Shown: in pieces, positions 24,000 through 31,948 of the stretch
Numbering within the stretch: position 1 is the stretch's first letter
Layout: each line of letters begins with the position of its first letter
From: Bacillota bacterium
Lineage (GTDB): Bacteria > Bacillota > Clostridia > Acetivibrionales > JAEXSP01
Length of the DNA: 32,042 nt
Assembly (NCBI GenBank): GCA_023453795.1
Contig: JAEXSP010000041.1
Location: forward strand, 1 to 32,042
Reading direction: 5' to 3'
The notes under the pieces: generated by a model
What the model was told of the DNA's origin: nothing
What the model saw: the letters and a program-made list of their open reading frames with translations, nothing else
The model's database searches: none
Translations under genes and position numbers: made by a program

Positions 24000-24827
24000 C
24001 TATATGGCCTGACAGCCGGGGCAATAATAGATACTGCCGCCCATATAGTTTTCTTTTCTTATTAATTCTCCGCAAATACTGCATGACTTGTCCACACTAT
24101 TCTTTGACGCCTTTGTAAGATACCCTCCCAAGCAGCCATATAAGTCCCTTTCCGTATCTCTACCTCCCTTGAAAGTCATTTCAGCCAAGGTTGCTTTGAT
24201 TGACTTGAACAGATTCATCTTCTCTTCGTCCGAAAGCTTATTGATCTTCTTTTTAGGGTGGATTTTCGCATTGTACAAAATGTCCTGCAATACACCATTA
24301 CCCAGCCCGGGGATGCGTTGTTCCGTTGCAATGGCCGCTTTTGCGCTTAACTTTTGAACCGCTTCCGGCGCTAAGAGGCTCTCAAAATAGTTTTCATCGA
24401 ATTCTTCCGCTAAAGGAGATAGCTTTTCTTTTGCAATCACATAATATTTGTTGTCAAAATCTCCGTCGATAAAGCAGTACAGTCCTCCATACATCTGTAT
24501 AGAAGCACTAATAGCAGAATCATCGTCGAATTCTATAAGAAGCTGGTGCTTTTTAGGCCGGTTTTCGCCCTGTGCATGGTATCGCACTCCTACTCCTTCA
24601 CTGAAAAGGATTATACCCCTGCCGGCTTTGATTTCGATCATGCCGCCGTAACCCTCAGCCTTTTCAATGCTTTTCCCCGTAAGAAGATCATGATATCCCT
24701 GAGGATCGCCGAAATACCATGCAAATTTGTGCGGTGAATACGCTGCAGTAACATTGACAATCTGCCTTCCCGCAATTTTATTGTTAATCTGTCCAGCTAT
24801 TGTAATAGCCTCAGGCAATTCAATCAT
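24000..24827 (-). CDS. Fpg/Nei-family DNA glycosylase-like protein lacking the catalytic proline
   Basis: Resembles formamidopyrimidine-DNA glycosylase/endonuclease VIII throughout its 275 residues. It begins MIELPEAI where active enzymes begin MPELPEV, so the N-terminal proline that forms the Schiff base is replaced by Ile while the following Glu is kept. The helix-two-turn-helix is present (IPGLGNGVLQDILYNAKIHP). The C-terminal zinc finger has CSIC and CPGC, but the lesion-contacting Arg, which precedes the YYC segment, aligns with Gly in MGGSIYYC. The usual RRGK-type lysine position reads GYGGM. I place the start at 24827, the only one giving a family-like N-terminus, with AAAGG 10 nt upstream; in-frame starts up to 24872 are unlikely. 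I recall similar MIELPEA-type proteins in other Clostridia, so this is probably a subfamily and not a random mutant. It may bind DNA lesions without the standard lyase chemistry. Confidence 0.85.
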   Translation of the reverse strand: MIELPEAITIAGQINNKIAGRQIVNVTAAYSPHKFAWYFGDPQGYHDLLTGKSIEKAEGYGGMIEIKAGRGIILFSEGVGVRYHAQGENRPKKHQLLIEFDDDSAISASIQMYGGLYCFIDGDFDNKYYVIAKEKLSPLAEEFDENYFESLLAPEAVQKLSAKAAIATEQRIPGLGNGVLQDILYNAKIHPKKKINKLSDEEKMNLFKSIKATLAEMTFKGGRDTERDLYGCLGGYLTKASKNSVDKSCSICGELIRKENYMGGSIYYCPGCQAI

Positions 24828-25154
24828 TTTAACACGACCTTTCATGTAATTATGGGTGGAGACCGAATTCACTACTTCAAGTATACTTCAAAAACATGAC
24901 AGCATATAGTCATATTTATTCAGCCATGGCAAAAAGTTCATACGCCATTGGATAACCCTAAAGCCACTTTTAATGTATTTACAATAAGCAATACTGAAAA
25001 CTCATCCCCTTTCTCTTTCATAAAAGAAGGGGTGTATATAAAATTGAAAATTGACAGTTGATAATTGAAAGTGTACAGTAATTTGTAGGGCATGACGCTA
25101 TATGCTCCTATGGGGACATGTAAAATATGTGTATTAATATCATGGAGGTTATGG
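24828..25154. other. intergenic region between Fpg-like gene and exoA
   Basis: These 327 nt hold the divergent starts of the Fpg-like gene and exoA. A TATACT box for the minus strand lies at 24885-24880 in a short AAGTATACTT palindrome. An imperfect hairpin of CCCCTT and AGAAGGGG arms occupies about 25006-25032. The exoA promoter lies at 25051-25079. No gene is evident. Confidence 0.5.
25051..25079 (+). promoter_or_regulatory. sigma-A promoter of exoA
   Basis: A perfect TTGACA (25051-25056) is separated by 17 nt from TACAGT (25074-25079). Transcription would begin near 25086, giving a leader of about 70 nt. Confidence 0.65.
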
Positions 25155-25910
25155 ATGACTAAATTTATTTCTTGGAATGTTAACGGGCTTAGAGCCGTAC
25201 TTAATAAAGGGTTTATGGATTTTTTCAACAAGGAAAACCCCGACATTTTATGCCTTCAGGAGACAAAGCTCCAGGAAGGACAGGTTGAACTGCAACTTGA
25301 AGGGTATCATAAATATTGGAACTGTGCTGAAAAAAAGGGTTATTCCGGCACAGCGATTTTTACAAGAATCAAACCGGTCAATGTTTCATACGGCATCGGT
25401 AAGGATGTGCACGATAAGGAAGGACGTGTAATAACACTGGAATTCAGCGAGTATTTTCTTGTTAATGTATATACCCCTAATTCCAAAAGAGAGCTTGCGA
25501 GACTGGATTACAGGATGACCTGGGAGGACGATTTCCGTTCCTACTTGAATAAGCTTGATTCTGAAAAGCCGGTTATTGTCTGCGGTGACATGAATGTCGC
25601 GCATAAAGAGCTTGATATTAAAAATCCCTCTTCAAACAGAAGGAGTGCAGGGTTTACGGACGAAGAGCGCGGCAAATTCACCGATCTTCTTGAATCCGGA
25701 TTTATAGATACCTACAGGTATTTTTATCCTGAACAGAAGGACGCTTACACATGGTGGTCGTACCTTTTCAAGGCCAGAGAAAAAAATGTCGGGTGGCGCA
25801 TAGATTATTTCTGCATTTCCGAGAGGCTTAAAGAAAAGCTTGAAAGCGCCCACATCCACTGCGATGTCTTGGGTTCAGACCATTGCCCTATAGAAATAGT
25901 AATTAAATAA
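25155..25910 (+). CDS. exoA: exodeoxyribonuclease III
   Basis: Metal-dependent AP endonuclease and 3' exonuclease for base-excision repair. The 251-residue protein has the exonuclease-endonuclease-phosphatase fold with all signature blocks: ISWNVNGLRA, CLQETK with metal ligand Glu36, VVIVCGDMNVAH-like catalytic block (reading PVIVCGDMNVAHKELD), GWRIDYFCIS and SDHCPIEI at the C-terminus. I place the start at 25155, 6 nt after GGAGG; the frame is open back to 25092 without a ribosome site. It is divergent from the Fpg-like gene, which is notable because both protein families act in repair of oxidised or abasic DNA. It appears monocistronic. Confidence 0.96.
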   Translation: MTKFISWNVNGLRAVLNKGFMDFFNKENPDILCLQETKLQEGQVELQLEGYHKYWNCAEKKGYSGTAIFTRIKPVNVSYGIGKDVHDKEGRVITLEFSEYFLVNVYTPNSKRELARLDYRMTWEDDFRSYLNKLDSEKPVIVCGDMNVAHKELDIKNPSSNRRSAGFTDEERGKFTDLLESGFIDTYRYFYPEQKDAYTWWSYLFKAREKNVGWRIDYFCISERLKEKLESAHIHCDVLGSDHCPIEIVIK

Positions 25911-25921
25911 AGAGGTCAAGT

Positions 25922-26019
25922 TAATCCCCCCGTTATTTTATGACACCTCCCTTTAGCAAGGCTTAAGATTAAAAGTCCTCTTCTAAAGGGGGTATTTCCT
26001 TAAAAAGGCAGGGGGATTA
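25922..26019. repeat. 98-bp nested inverted-repeat element, MITE-like
   Basis: Outer arms TAATCCCCC (25922-25930) and GGGGGATTA (26011-26019) are perfect inverted repeats. Inside them CCCTTTAG (25949-25956) and CTAAAGGG (25983-25990) form a second perfect pair. There is no coding potential. The form suggests a miniature transposable or intergenic palindromic repeat between convergent genes, and as an RNA it could also stop transcription. Copies elsewhere in the genome would be needed to call it a repeat family. Confidence 0.5.
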
Positions 26020-26034
26020 TTAATTATTAATTGT

Positions 26035-26814
26035 CTAATAGCCCTTGTATACCTTTCTCATAAAACTCCTCATAATAGGCATTATTATTCTGACAACAGT
26101 TTTCTTTATAATTCCGATTTTTGTATCGTAATAATATTCCTTTGTCATCCACCCTGTTTCAGTCCAATGCTCATAGTCCTTTATAAGCTCTTCTTTACCT
26201 ACAGCGGCATTCATTTTCCACATGTTGAACCACATCAGCTTCCCCAGTGAAGGTTTAGGCAATTTTTTATTGCTAAGTGAATTCAAAAACATCAAGGCTT
26301 TTCTGGCAATTTCCTTATCCAGTTTTTTCTGATATTTATCTGTAAGTGATTCATAATGAGGCACACCAAGCTCACCAATCCATATAGCACCCCAATTCTC
26401 AACATTCATCTTTAAATATTTGAATACCGGTTTAAACATTCCGCCACCGCTGGATATCCCAATAAACTTGGCACCGAACATCGATGGCCTATGCCATTGA
26501 AAAGTAAAGTAATCCATATACTTTTTCATTAAGGCTGTGACGTGCTGATTATAAACCGGTGTTGCAAGCACTACACCGTCTGCTTCCAGCATTTTGTTCT
26601 GAAGCTCCCGGACTTTTATACTTTCCCGGCAGAATTCCTGCCCTTTGCTTATACAATTATGGCAGCCCGTACAGTCCTTGAGCTCAAGATTACTTAACAT
26701 TATATATTCCATTTGGATTTCTTCGATCTTATTCAATTCTTCTTCAAACCTTTGAACAGCCTTTAGAGTCTCACCTTTTCTCGGGCTGCCTATAACAGCA
26801 AGAATCCTTCTCAT
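26035..26814 (-). CDS. iron-sulfur flavoprotein-like NAD(P)H-dependent oxidoreductase
   Basis: Flavodoxin-fold protein of the NADPH-dependent FMN reductase family (259 residues). The FMN phosphate loop reads IGSPRKGET, and ATPVYNQHVTALMKKYMDY is the second flavin-contact region. Cys48, Cys51, Cys54 and Cys62 form a compact C-x2-C-x2-C-x7-C motif like that holding the 4Fe-4S cluster in archaeal and clostridial iron-sulfur flavoproteins. Beyond the fold, the last 75 or so residues are unusual: a Trp/Met-rich linker (KLMWFNMWKMN) and a basic amphipathic end (KIGIIKKTVVRIIMPIM) that could attach to the membrane. A GGGGG box precedes the ATG. It lies 162 nt downstream of the acyltransferase gene on the same strand, with an internal hairpin/promoter between. 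Electron donor and acceptor are unknown. Confidence 0.82.
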   Translation of the reverse strand: MRRILAVIGSPRKGETLKAVQRFEEELNKIEEIQMEYIMLSNLELKDCTGCHNCISKGQEFCRESIKVRELQNKMLEADGVVLATPVYNQHVTALMKKYMDYFTFQWHRPSMFGAKFIGISSGGGMFKPVFKYLKMNVENWGAIWIGELGVPHYESLTDKYQKKLDKEIARKALMFLNSLSNKKLPKPSLGKLMWFNMWKMNAAVGKEELIKDYEHWTETGWMTKEYYYDTKIGIIKKTVVRIIMPIMRSFMRKVYKGY

Positions 26815-26839
26815 CTTAATTATCCCCCTTTAAGATAGC

Positions 26840-26883
26840 AAAGCCTGCATCTCGTAACATAATTATAAAACGATGCAGGCTTT
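26840..26883. terminator. 12-bp perfect hairpin between acyltransferase and flavoprotein genes
   Basis: AAAGCCTGCATC (26840-26851) and GATGCAGGCTTT (26872-26883) are perfect inverted repeats around a 20-nt loop. The T-run is better on the plus strand (CTTTTAAT), where no gene precedes it, than on the minus strand (CTTTGCT). The loop holds TATAAT on the minus strand, a possible -10 box for the flavoprotein gene, so the arms might instead act as an operator. A terminator of the acyltransferase transcript is the simplest reading. Confidence 0.5.
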
Positions 26884-26976
26884 TAATCCATAGAAAAACA
26901 TTAAAGAATGCTTACAGTTTTGTAAGGAATTCATCTGACTTGCAGTTGTCAAGGTGATAGATCGTCCCCTTTGGTT

Positions 26977-28413
26977 TTAGGATGGTTGCTTACAACCTTC
27001 TATCAATTCATCCTTTATTTTATTCAGAAGATTCTCCATAGCACTTCGATGAACTGAAGGCTTATAATAACCGACCCCCAGTGTTATTATGCCATTATAA
27101 GTAGTTGCAATAAGGAGAATTCCGGGTGCACGTATAACCGGCGGAAGAACATATGCGTCAGTGACGGTGTGTTCACCAAATTTAATTAATGATTTAGATA
27201 CAAAGCCAAGGTTTGCAAATACTACACTACACTTGTCAGTAAAATCAATCAAGGGATTATTCGAGGCCATATCGGCAAGCAGCGATACGGCTTTAAAATA
27301 GCTGGTGTATTGGTAGAAATTTGTGTTTTCAACACCTTCTGCCCATGCAATATCTTCTGTTTTCAGACGACCGTCTTTTAATATTTTTGTCTCAGACATC
27401 ACCCTTTTTAAGGTCTCCGGAAAAGTTTCGTGCTTTTTTCTGGCTATCGTTGTTACATATCCACCGGCAAAATTCCTTATTGCCTCAGTTTTTTGATCCG
27501 GAAGGTAGCGGCGCAAATCAAGTGTTATAGGAATATCAACCGGTACACCGTATGGAGGTTTGGATATTTCAAACATAGCCCTGTAGACAGCAGTTAGCAT
27601 CAAATCATTGATTGTTGCTCCTCTCGCTTTCGAGTAGCTTTTCATTTCATCAAGCTGACCTTCCGGAAGCTTACAGACAACAAATCGGGTAGCACCGAGC
27701 CGGTTGTTTCTCCATGGAAATTTCCATAATTGATGCACAATTTTGGGTTTTGAATTATAAATTGCTTGTGAAGCATCTATATTTAATGCCTTATACATTC
27801 TATTCCGGTCATTTTTATTTGGTATATGTTGTACTGGAATATAACCGCTGCTATCTTTATCGATTTGAGAGTAAATATCCGCAAGAAGTAAAAAGTATTC
27901 CTTCGCACCGGCGCCGTCACAGCATACATGACTGACTTTCACACACACAATATCATCGGGCCCGGATCGTATTAGCTTTACCTTGGCCATAGGTCCTTTA
28001 TCCAGATCCAAAGGGGTATCTAGAAATTTTTCAACAGCTGTATCCGGATTATCAGTTTCCTCAAATGTACAAAATTCAACGTAATCAATGTCCTTAATTT
28101 GTTTCCAGTGAGGACGGATGCTTTCAATAAAACGGCACCCAAAAACTGGTTCAACATCAAATGATAATCTCACAGCCTTTGATAGTTTATCGAATTCAAG
28201 CCTGCCATCGAGCTTCATTACCGCTTGAGTCTGAAAATTGGCAATTCTGTAACGTGCAACATAGTTATATATATCCTGTCCATCTGCCGGTATGCAATCT
28301 AAACTATTTTTTGTTTCTTTACGCTTCGCCTTATTTATTCTAATAAATTTTGAAAATTCATTTTTAATACTACCGGGCCAGGAATATAACGGAATCTTCC
28401 CTTTGACTTTCAT
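26977..28413 (-). CDS. condensation-domain-like acyltransferase
   Basis: About 478 residues with the chloramphenicol-acetyltransferase-like fold shared by NRPS condensation domains, PapA-type and alcohol acyltransferases. The active-site motif reads SHVCCDGAG (residues 161-169), keeping the catalytic second His162 and the structural Asp166-Gly167 of HHxxxDG; the first His is Ser. A second family segment, DLRRYLP followed by IRNFAGGY, lies at about 299-318. There are no carrier, adenylation or membrane domains, so it is a free-standing enzyme. I favour ATG 28413, with GGGAG about 11 nt upstream; an ATG at 28431 or 28434 is possible. It is divergent from an acyl-CoA synthetase, suggesting that the ligase activates an acid that this enzyme transfers to an alcohol or amine. 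The product, such as an acylated lipid, ester or small metabolite, is unknown. Confidence 0.8.
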   Translation of the reverse strand: MKVKGKIPLYSWPGSIKNEFSKFIRINKAKRKETKNSLDCIPADGQDIYNYVARYRIANFQTQAVMKLDGRLEFDKLSKAVRLSFDVEPVFGCRFIESIRPHWKQIKDIDYVEFCTFEETDNPDTAVEKFLDTPLDLDKGPMAKVKLIRSGPDDIVCVKVSHVCCDGAGAKEYFLLLADIYSQIDKDSSGYIPVQHIPNKNDRNRMYKALNIDASQAIYNSKPKIVHQLWKFPWRNNRLGATRFVVCKLPEGQLDEMKSYSKARGATINDLMLTAVYRAMFEISKPPYGVPVDIPITLDLRRYLPDQKTEAIRNFAGGYVTTIARKKHETFPETLKRVMSETKILKDGRLKTEDIAWAEGVENTNFYQYTSYFKAVSLLADMASNNPLIDFTDKCSVVFANLGFVSKSLIKFGEHTVTDAYVLPPVIRAPGILLIATTYNGIITLGVGYYKPSVHRSAMENLLNKIKDELIEGCKQPS

Positions 28414-28434
28414 TGTTAAAATCGCTCCCATCAA

Positions 28435-28772
28435 TTATATTTTAGATGTTTTCAACTAACCTTTTTACCATGAAGGTTACATAGTAGAATTTATTTATGA
28501 TAGTTATTACGTAGTCTATATTATGTAAATCAATATGCACCTGTTACATGTGTTCGATTATTTATTATCTATAAGGAGCTTTTTATAATATACTATTTTG
28601 CTTTGCTTCGAGGAATAATTTTAGTGGTTGTAATTTCTTAATTTTTTTCACATTTTATCTTACGTAAACGTATTATGACTACATAATAAAGTTTAATTTT
28701 TAATAAAATTTATGATGATGTTTTGCTGGATTTGTAAAAAAAGAAATAGGTGTGAATATAGGAGGGAAACCC
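28435..28772. promoter_or_regulatory. divergent regulatory region with repeated TTACGTA-like sites
   Basis: Very AT-rich spacer between acyltransferase and acyl-CoA ligase genes. Similar sites recur: TTACATAGTA (28477), TTACGTAGTC (28507), TTATGTAA (28521), a perfect palindrome TTACGTAA (28660-28667) and GACTACATAA (28678, inverse orientation). A plausible plus-strand promoter is TTCACA (28647-28652), 18 nt, TATTAT (28671-28676), with the TTACGTAA palindrome inside its spacer, the usual place for a repressor. The ligase ribosome site GGAGGG is at 28761-28766. No gene is evident. Confidence 0.45.
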
Positions 28773-30458
28773 ATGGAGTGTTGGAATCCGACATATAAGT
28801 GTATGTCCAGAGATGAAAAGGAAGGTTTTTCAAAAGAAACAATTGGCGACATCATTGACAGAATGTGCATCGAATATGAAAACAACGAAGCCATAGTCTG
28901 CAAGGACAAAAATGTTCGGTATTCTTACAGAGATTTTAAGAAAATGTATGATGGCATAGCAAAGGGGTTACTGAAACTTGGTATAAAGAAAGGCGATCAT
29001 ATATCAATCTGGTCATTGAATAGTCCGGAATGGATAGCACTTCAAATTGCCGCTGCCAAAATCGGGGCAGTTCTTGTATGTATTAACACAGATTACAGTA
29101 AGCATGAACTTGAATATGTTTTAAAGCATTCCAATTCAAAAGCTCTCTTTTTCTCAAAAGGCTATAACGGAAACAATTATGCCGATTCCATATATTCTAT
29201 ATGCCCGGAACTCAAATTTTGTTTCCAAGGAAAATTATCAAGCGAAGCCTTTCCTGATATGAAGAGTGTCATAAGTATAGATGGTGACAATAAAAACTTT
29301 ATGTCTCTTGAGAAGCTTATAGAAATTGGCAAAGAGATATCCGACGAAGAATTGCTTGAAAAAAGGAATTCATTAGAATGTCATGATACAACAAATATTC
29401 AATACACTTCAGGTACTACAGGAAATCCTAAAGCCGTTATGTCCACGCATTATAGTATTATTAATAATGCTGTCGTTTCAGGTAAAAACCTTGATTATTC
29501 AGAGAAAGACAGATTACTTGTATGTCTCCCCCTCTTTCATGTAATGGGGTACGTTTTAAGCGTTTTTCAATGCTTGTTATATGGGGCGGCAATAGTGCTT
29601 GTGGACAGATTTCAAACAACAAAAGTTCTTGAATATTTAGACAAAGAAAAGTGTACCGGATTAAATGGAGTCCCTACTATGTTTAAATTTCTTCTTTCCC
29701 ATCCTGACTTTGACAGCTTCGATTTATCCAATCTTCGAAAAGGTATGATAGCCGGCTCTTATTGTCATCCCGAGCTTATGAACAAAATTATGGATAAAAT
29801 GAACATGAAAGAACTCTGTATCGTTTATGGACTGACAGAAGCCATGGGGATAACACAAACCCTCTTTTCTGACCCTTTTGATATTAGAATAAATACTGTC
29901 GGTCGGGGCATGTTGGGAACAGAAATCAAGATAGTAAATCCTGCTACCGGGAAAGAAGTACCTAACGGTGTGGATGGAGAGCTAATCACTAAAACAGAAT
30001 ATATCATGAAGGGATACTACAAGAACCAAGAGGCAACACAAAAGATTATTGACAAAGACGGATGGCTGCACACCGGAGATTTGGCTAATAAAGACGACCA
30101 AGGCTACTGTAAGATTATCGGCAGAATAAAAGATATAATCATCAGAGGCGGTGAAAACATCTCACCTACGGAAATCGAAGAGTTATTAGCAACGCATGTA
30201 TCCATTAAAGAAGCGGCAGTTATAGGCGTTCCTGACAAAAACCTGGGAGAGGAGATATGTGCTTTTATAATTATTAATGATAAGCATACATTATCCAGAG
30301 AGGAGGTTATAGCATTCATTCAAGATAAGCTTGCGAAGTTTAAAATGCCTAAATATATCGAATTTGTTAAGGAATTTCCCACTACAGCAAGCGGAAAGAT
30401 TAAAAAATTCATGTTAAAAGATTATGCCATTGAAAAATACAGTCTAAAATGGGATTAA
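28773..30458 (+). CDS. AMP-forming acyl-CoA synthetase (acid-CoA ligase)
   Basis: Adenylate-forming enzyme of the ANL superfamily (561 residues) that couples a carboxylic acid to CoA through an acyl-adenylate. Signatures are the P-loop YTSGTTGNPKAV (211-222), YGLTEAMG (352-359), GWLHTGDLA (430-438), the hinge GRIKDIIIRGGENISP (450-465) and the catalytic Lys542 in TASGKIKKF. It looks like the medium/long-chain fatty acid group (FadD/AliA-like) more than acetyl-CoA synthetase, but the acid is not predictable. I place the start at ATG 28773, 6 nt after GGAGGG; a GTG at 28752 is in frame but lies before that box. It has no signal peptide or membrane span. It is transcribed away from the condensation-domain acyltransferase and is probably monocistronic, ending at the hairpin at 30471. 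Confidence 0.93.
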   Translation: MECWNPTYKCMSRDEKEGFSKETIGDIIDRMCIEYENNEAIVCKDKNVRYSYRDFKKMYDGIAKGLLKLGIKKGDHISIWSLNSPEWIALQIAAAKIGAVLVCINTDYSKHELEYVLKHSNSKALFFSKGYNGNNYADSIYSICPELKFCFQGKLSSEAFPDMKSVISIDGDNKNFMSLEKLIEIGKEISDEELLEKRNSLECHDTTNIQYTSGTTGNPKAVMSTHYSIINNAVVSGKNLDYSEKDRLLVCLPLFHVMGYVLSVFQCLLYGAAIVLVDRFQTTKVLEYLDKEKCTGLNGVPTMFKFLLSHPDFDSFDLSNLRKGMIAGSYCHPELMNKIMDKMNMKELCIVYGLTEAMGITQTLFSDPFDIRINTVGRGMLGTEIKIVNPATGKEVPNGVDGELITKTEYIMKGYYKNQEATQKIIDKDGWLHTGDLANKDDQGYCKIIGRIKDIIIRGGENISPTEIEELLATHVSIKEAAVIGVPDKNLGEEICAFIIINDKHTLSREEVIAFIQDKLAKFKMPKYIEFVKEFPTTASGKIKKFMLKDYAIEKYSLKWD

Positions 30459-30470
30459 CATATAATAGCA

Positions 30471-30501
30471 GCAAGGCTACTTCTGACAGATGTAGCCTTG
30501 C
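30471..30501. terminator. bidirectional hairpin between convergent genes
   Basis: GCAAGGCTAC (30471-30480) and GTAGCCTTGC (30492-30501) form a perfect 10-bp stem with an 11-nt loop, placed 12 nt after the ligase stop and 15 nt after the stop of the convergent peptidase gene. T-runs on both sides are weak, but position and symmetry favour a shared terminator. Confidence 0.7.
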
Positions 30502-30515
30502 ATGCTTCTCCCTAG

Positions 30516-31706
30516 TTAATACACCTTTATCAACCCTGGGTTTGTTCCTGTAATGCATTCGCCCCCATCTTTGGTTACGACAAAGGTATTCTCGATGCCC
30601 ACCATTCCTATTTCCGCAATCCCTTTTTTGGGTTCAATTGCAAATGCCATTCCTTCCCGAATTGGTTCATTAAATCCTTCAGCTATAACAGGGTGTTCGT
30701 CAATCTGCAGTCCGACGCCGTGTCCAAGAAATTTTACTCTTCTGCTTCCAAAGCCCATAAAATTTATCATGAATTCAGTATCAAGCTTATTCATTATTCC
30801 AGTATATATTTGTGCCGGAATCTCACCGGGCTTCAGCATGCCTGCTATTTCATTCTGTATCTCTACACATTCCTCATGCGCTCTGACTGCATGTTCAGGC
30901 AGACTTTTCCCGTACATATAGGTCATTGTTTTATCCGTATGGTAACCATCTACACCACACCCTATATCAACATAAACAAGATCTCCCTTTTTCAGTTTGT
31001 GTTCGCGATTTCCAAGAAGAGGTACTGCAGAATTCATGCCATAGTTTCCGCTGGCACCATTGAAGCAGGCCGGATATATGGAACTCGCTCCAAAGCATAC
31101 ATGACCCAGCAGCATCTCGGTATCGAACATTGCAAAACGTGATAAACCATGATGGCCTTCTTTGACCATCCTTGAATATATATCCATGGCAAACTCTGCT
31201 TCACTTATTCCTTCTTTGAGCATTCCCGGGATAAAGTCCTCAAGAACCCTCCTGTGAATGTCCCCCGCCTTCCTCATAAGAGAAAGCTCATATTCGCTTT
31301 TCACCGATCTGACGGCTGCGATCTGGTTATCAAGGGATTTGACTTCCTGAAAAGGAAAATACTTTTGAAATCTTTGCAGCATTGCAACCGGAACAAATTC
31401 TGTTTCAATATATACTGTGTTTGGAAATCGGTAATACCCTGCAGCATCCCTGAAGCTCCCCATCGGTTTAATTTCAGGAAAAAAGGACTCGTCCAAGGCC
31501 CTTTCATAGCTTTTTCTTACCCAGAGCACTCCCTCGCCGTCTCTCGGTATGATCAGCATTCCTTCCTGCATCGTTCCGGTAAAATAGTACTGATTTATCT
31601 TACTGAAAATTACAGCAATCTCCCATTCCGGATTTGTCTTATCCATTCGGGCTCTGAAATTATTCATCCGTGCTTCCAACTCACTCAAAGGAACCAATTT
31701 TTTCAT
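30516..31706 (-). CDS. M24-family metallopeptidase (Xaa-Pro aminopeptidase-like)
   Basis: Cytoplasmic pita-bread-fold protein (396 residues) with an N-terminal creatinase-type domain (about 1-140) and a C-terminal M24 catalytic domain. All five metal ligands are present: Asp247 and Asp258 in VDIGCGVDGYHTDKT, His329 in GHGVGLQIDEHP, Glu358 in AIEPKKG and Glu372 in VGIENTF. It probably removes N-terminal residues preceding proline, or acts as a related creatinase-like hydrolase; substrate cannot be fixed from sequence. GGGAG lies 7 nt before the ATG. The C-terminus converges on the acyl-CoA ligase gene. It is a single-gene unit with its own promoter. Confidence 0.9.
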   Translation of the reverse strand: MKKLVPLSELEARMNNFRARMDKTNPEWEIAVIFSKINQYYFTGTMQEGMLIIPRDGEGVLWVRKSYERALDESFFPEIKPMGSFRDAAGYYRFPNTVYIETEFVPVAMLQRFQKYFPFQEVKSLDNQIAAVRSVKSEYELSLMRKAGDIHRRVLEDFIPGMLKEGISEAEFAMDIYSRMVKEGHHGLSRFAMFDTEMLLGHVCFGASSIYPACFNGASGNYGMNSAVPLLGNREHKLKKGDLVYVDIGCGVDGYHTDKTMTYMYGKSLPEHAVRAHEECVEIQNEIAGMLKPGEIPAQIYTGIMNKLDTEFMINFMGFGSRRVKFLGHGVGLQIDEHPVIAEGFNEPIREGMAFAIEPKKGIAEIGMVGIENTFVVTKDGGECITGTNPGLIKVY

Positions 31707-31743
31707 ATCCGTTCTCCCATATTACAAATATTTTATCTTATTT

Positions 31744-31772
31744 ATTTTAACCTCATGTAAAGGATAACTCAA
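31744..31772 (-). promoter_or_regulatory. sigma-A promoter of the M24 peptidase gene
   Basis: On the minus strand TTGAGT (31772-31767), a 17-nt spacer and TAAAAT (31749-31744) form a good promoter. Transcription would start about 30 nt before the ATG at 31706. Confidence 0.6.
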
Positions 31773-31854
31773 TAAAAAACAAAAAAATAAATCTGAAGGA
31801 CATTACTCCTCTCGATTTTAGAACTTGCTTCGGCAAGTATACCAAACAAAAGGG

Positions 31855-31890
31855 GCTGTCTCAAAATAAACTTTGAGGCAGCTCTTTTTT
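31855..31890 (+). terminator. terminator-like hairpin just inside the IS end
   Basis: GCTGTCTCAAA (31855-31865) pairs with TTTGAGGCAGC (31872-31882) with one G-T pair and a 6-nt loop, followed by TCTTTTTT. In the plus direction it would stop transcription entering from flanking DNA before it reaches the transposase gene, a known safeguard in insertion sequences. Confidence 0.65.
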
Positions 31891-31948
31891 CGTCGAAAAA
31901 ACGCAAGAAGTGCACCCTAAGATGCACCAAATGTGGTAGAATATAGTT

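Noticed and set aside
24938..25246. 102-residue minus-strand frame upstream of and overlapping exoA
   Set aside because: It overlaps the exoA promoter and start in antisense and shows no protein features beyond AT-rich composition.
31254..31760. 168-residue plus-strand frame opposite the M24 gene
   Set aside because: Antisense to a gene with all five metal ligands intact; no motifs of its own.
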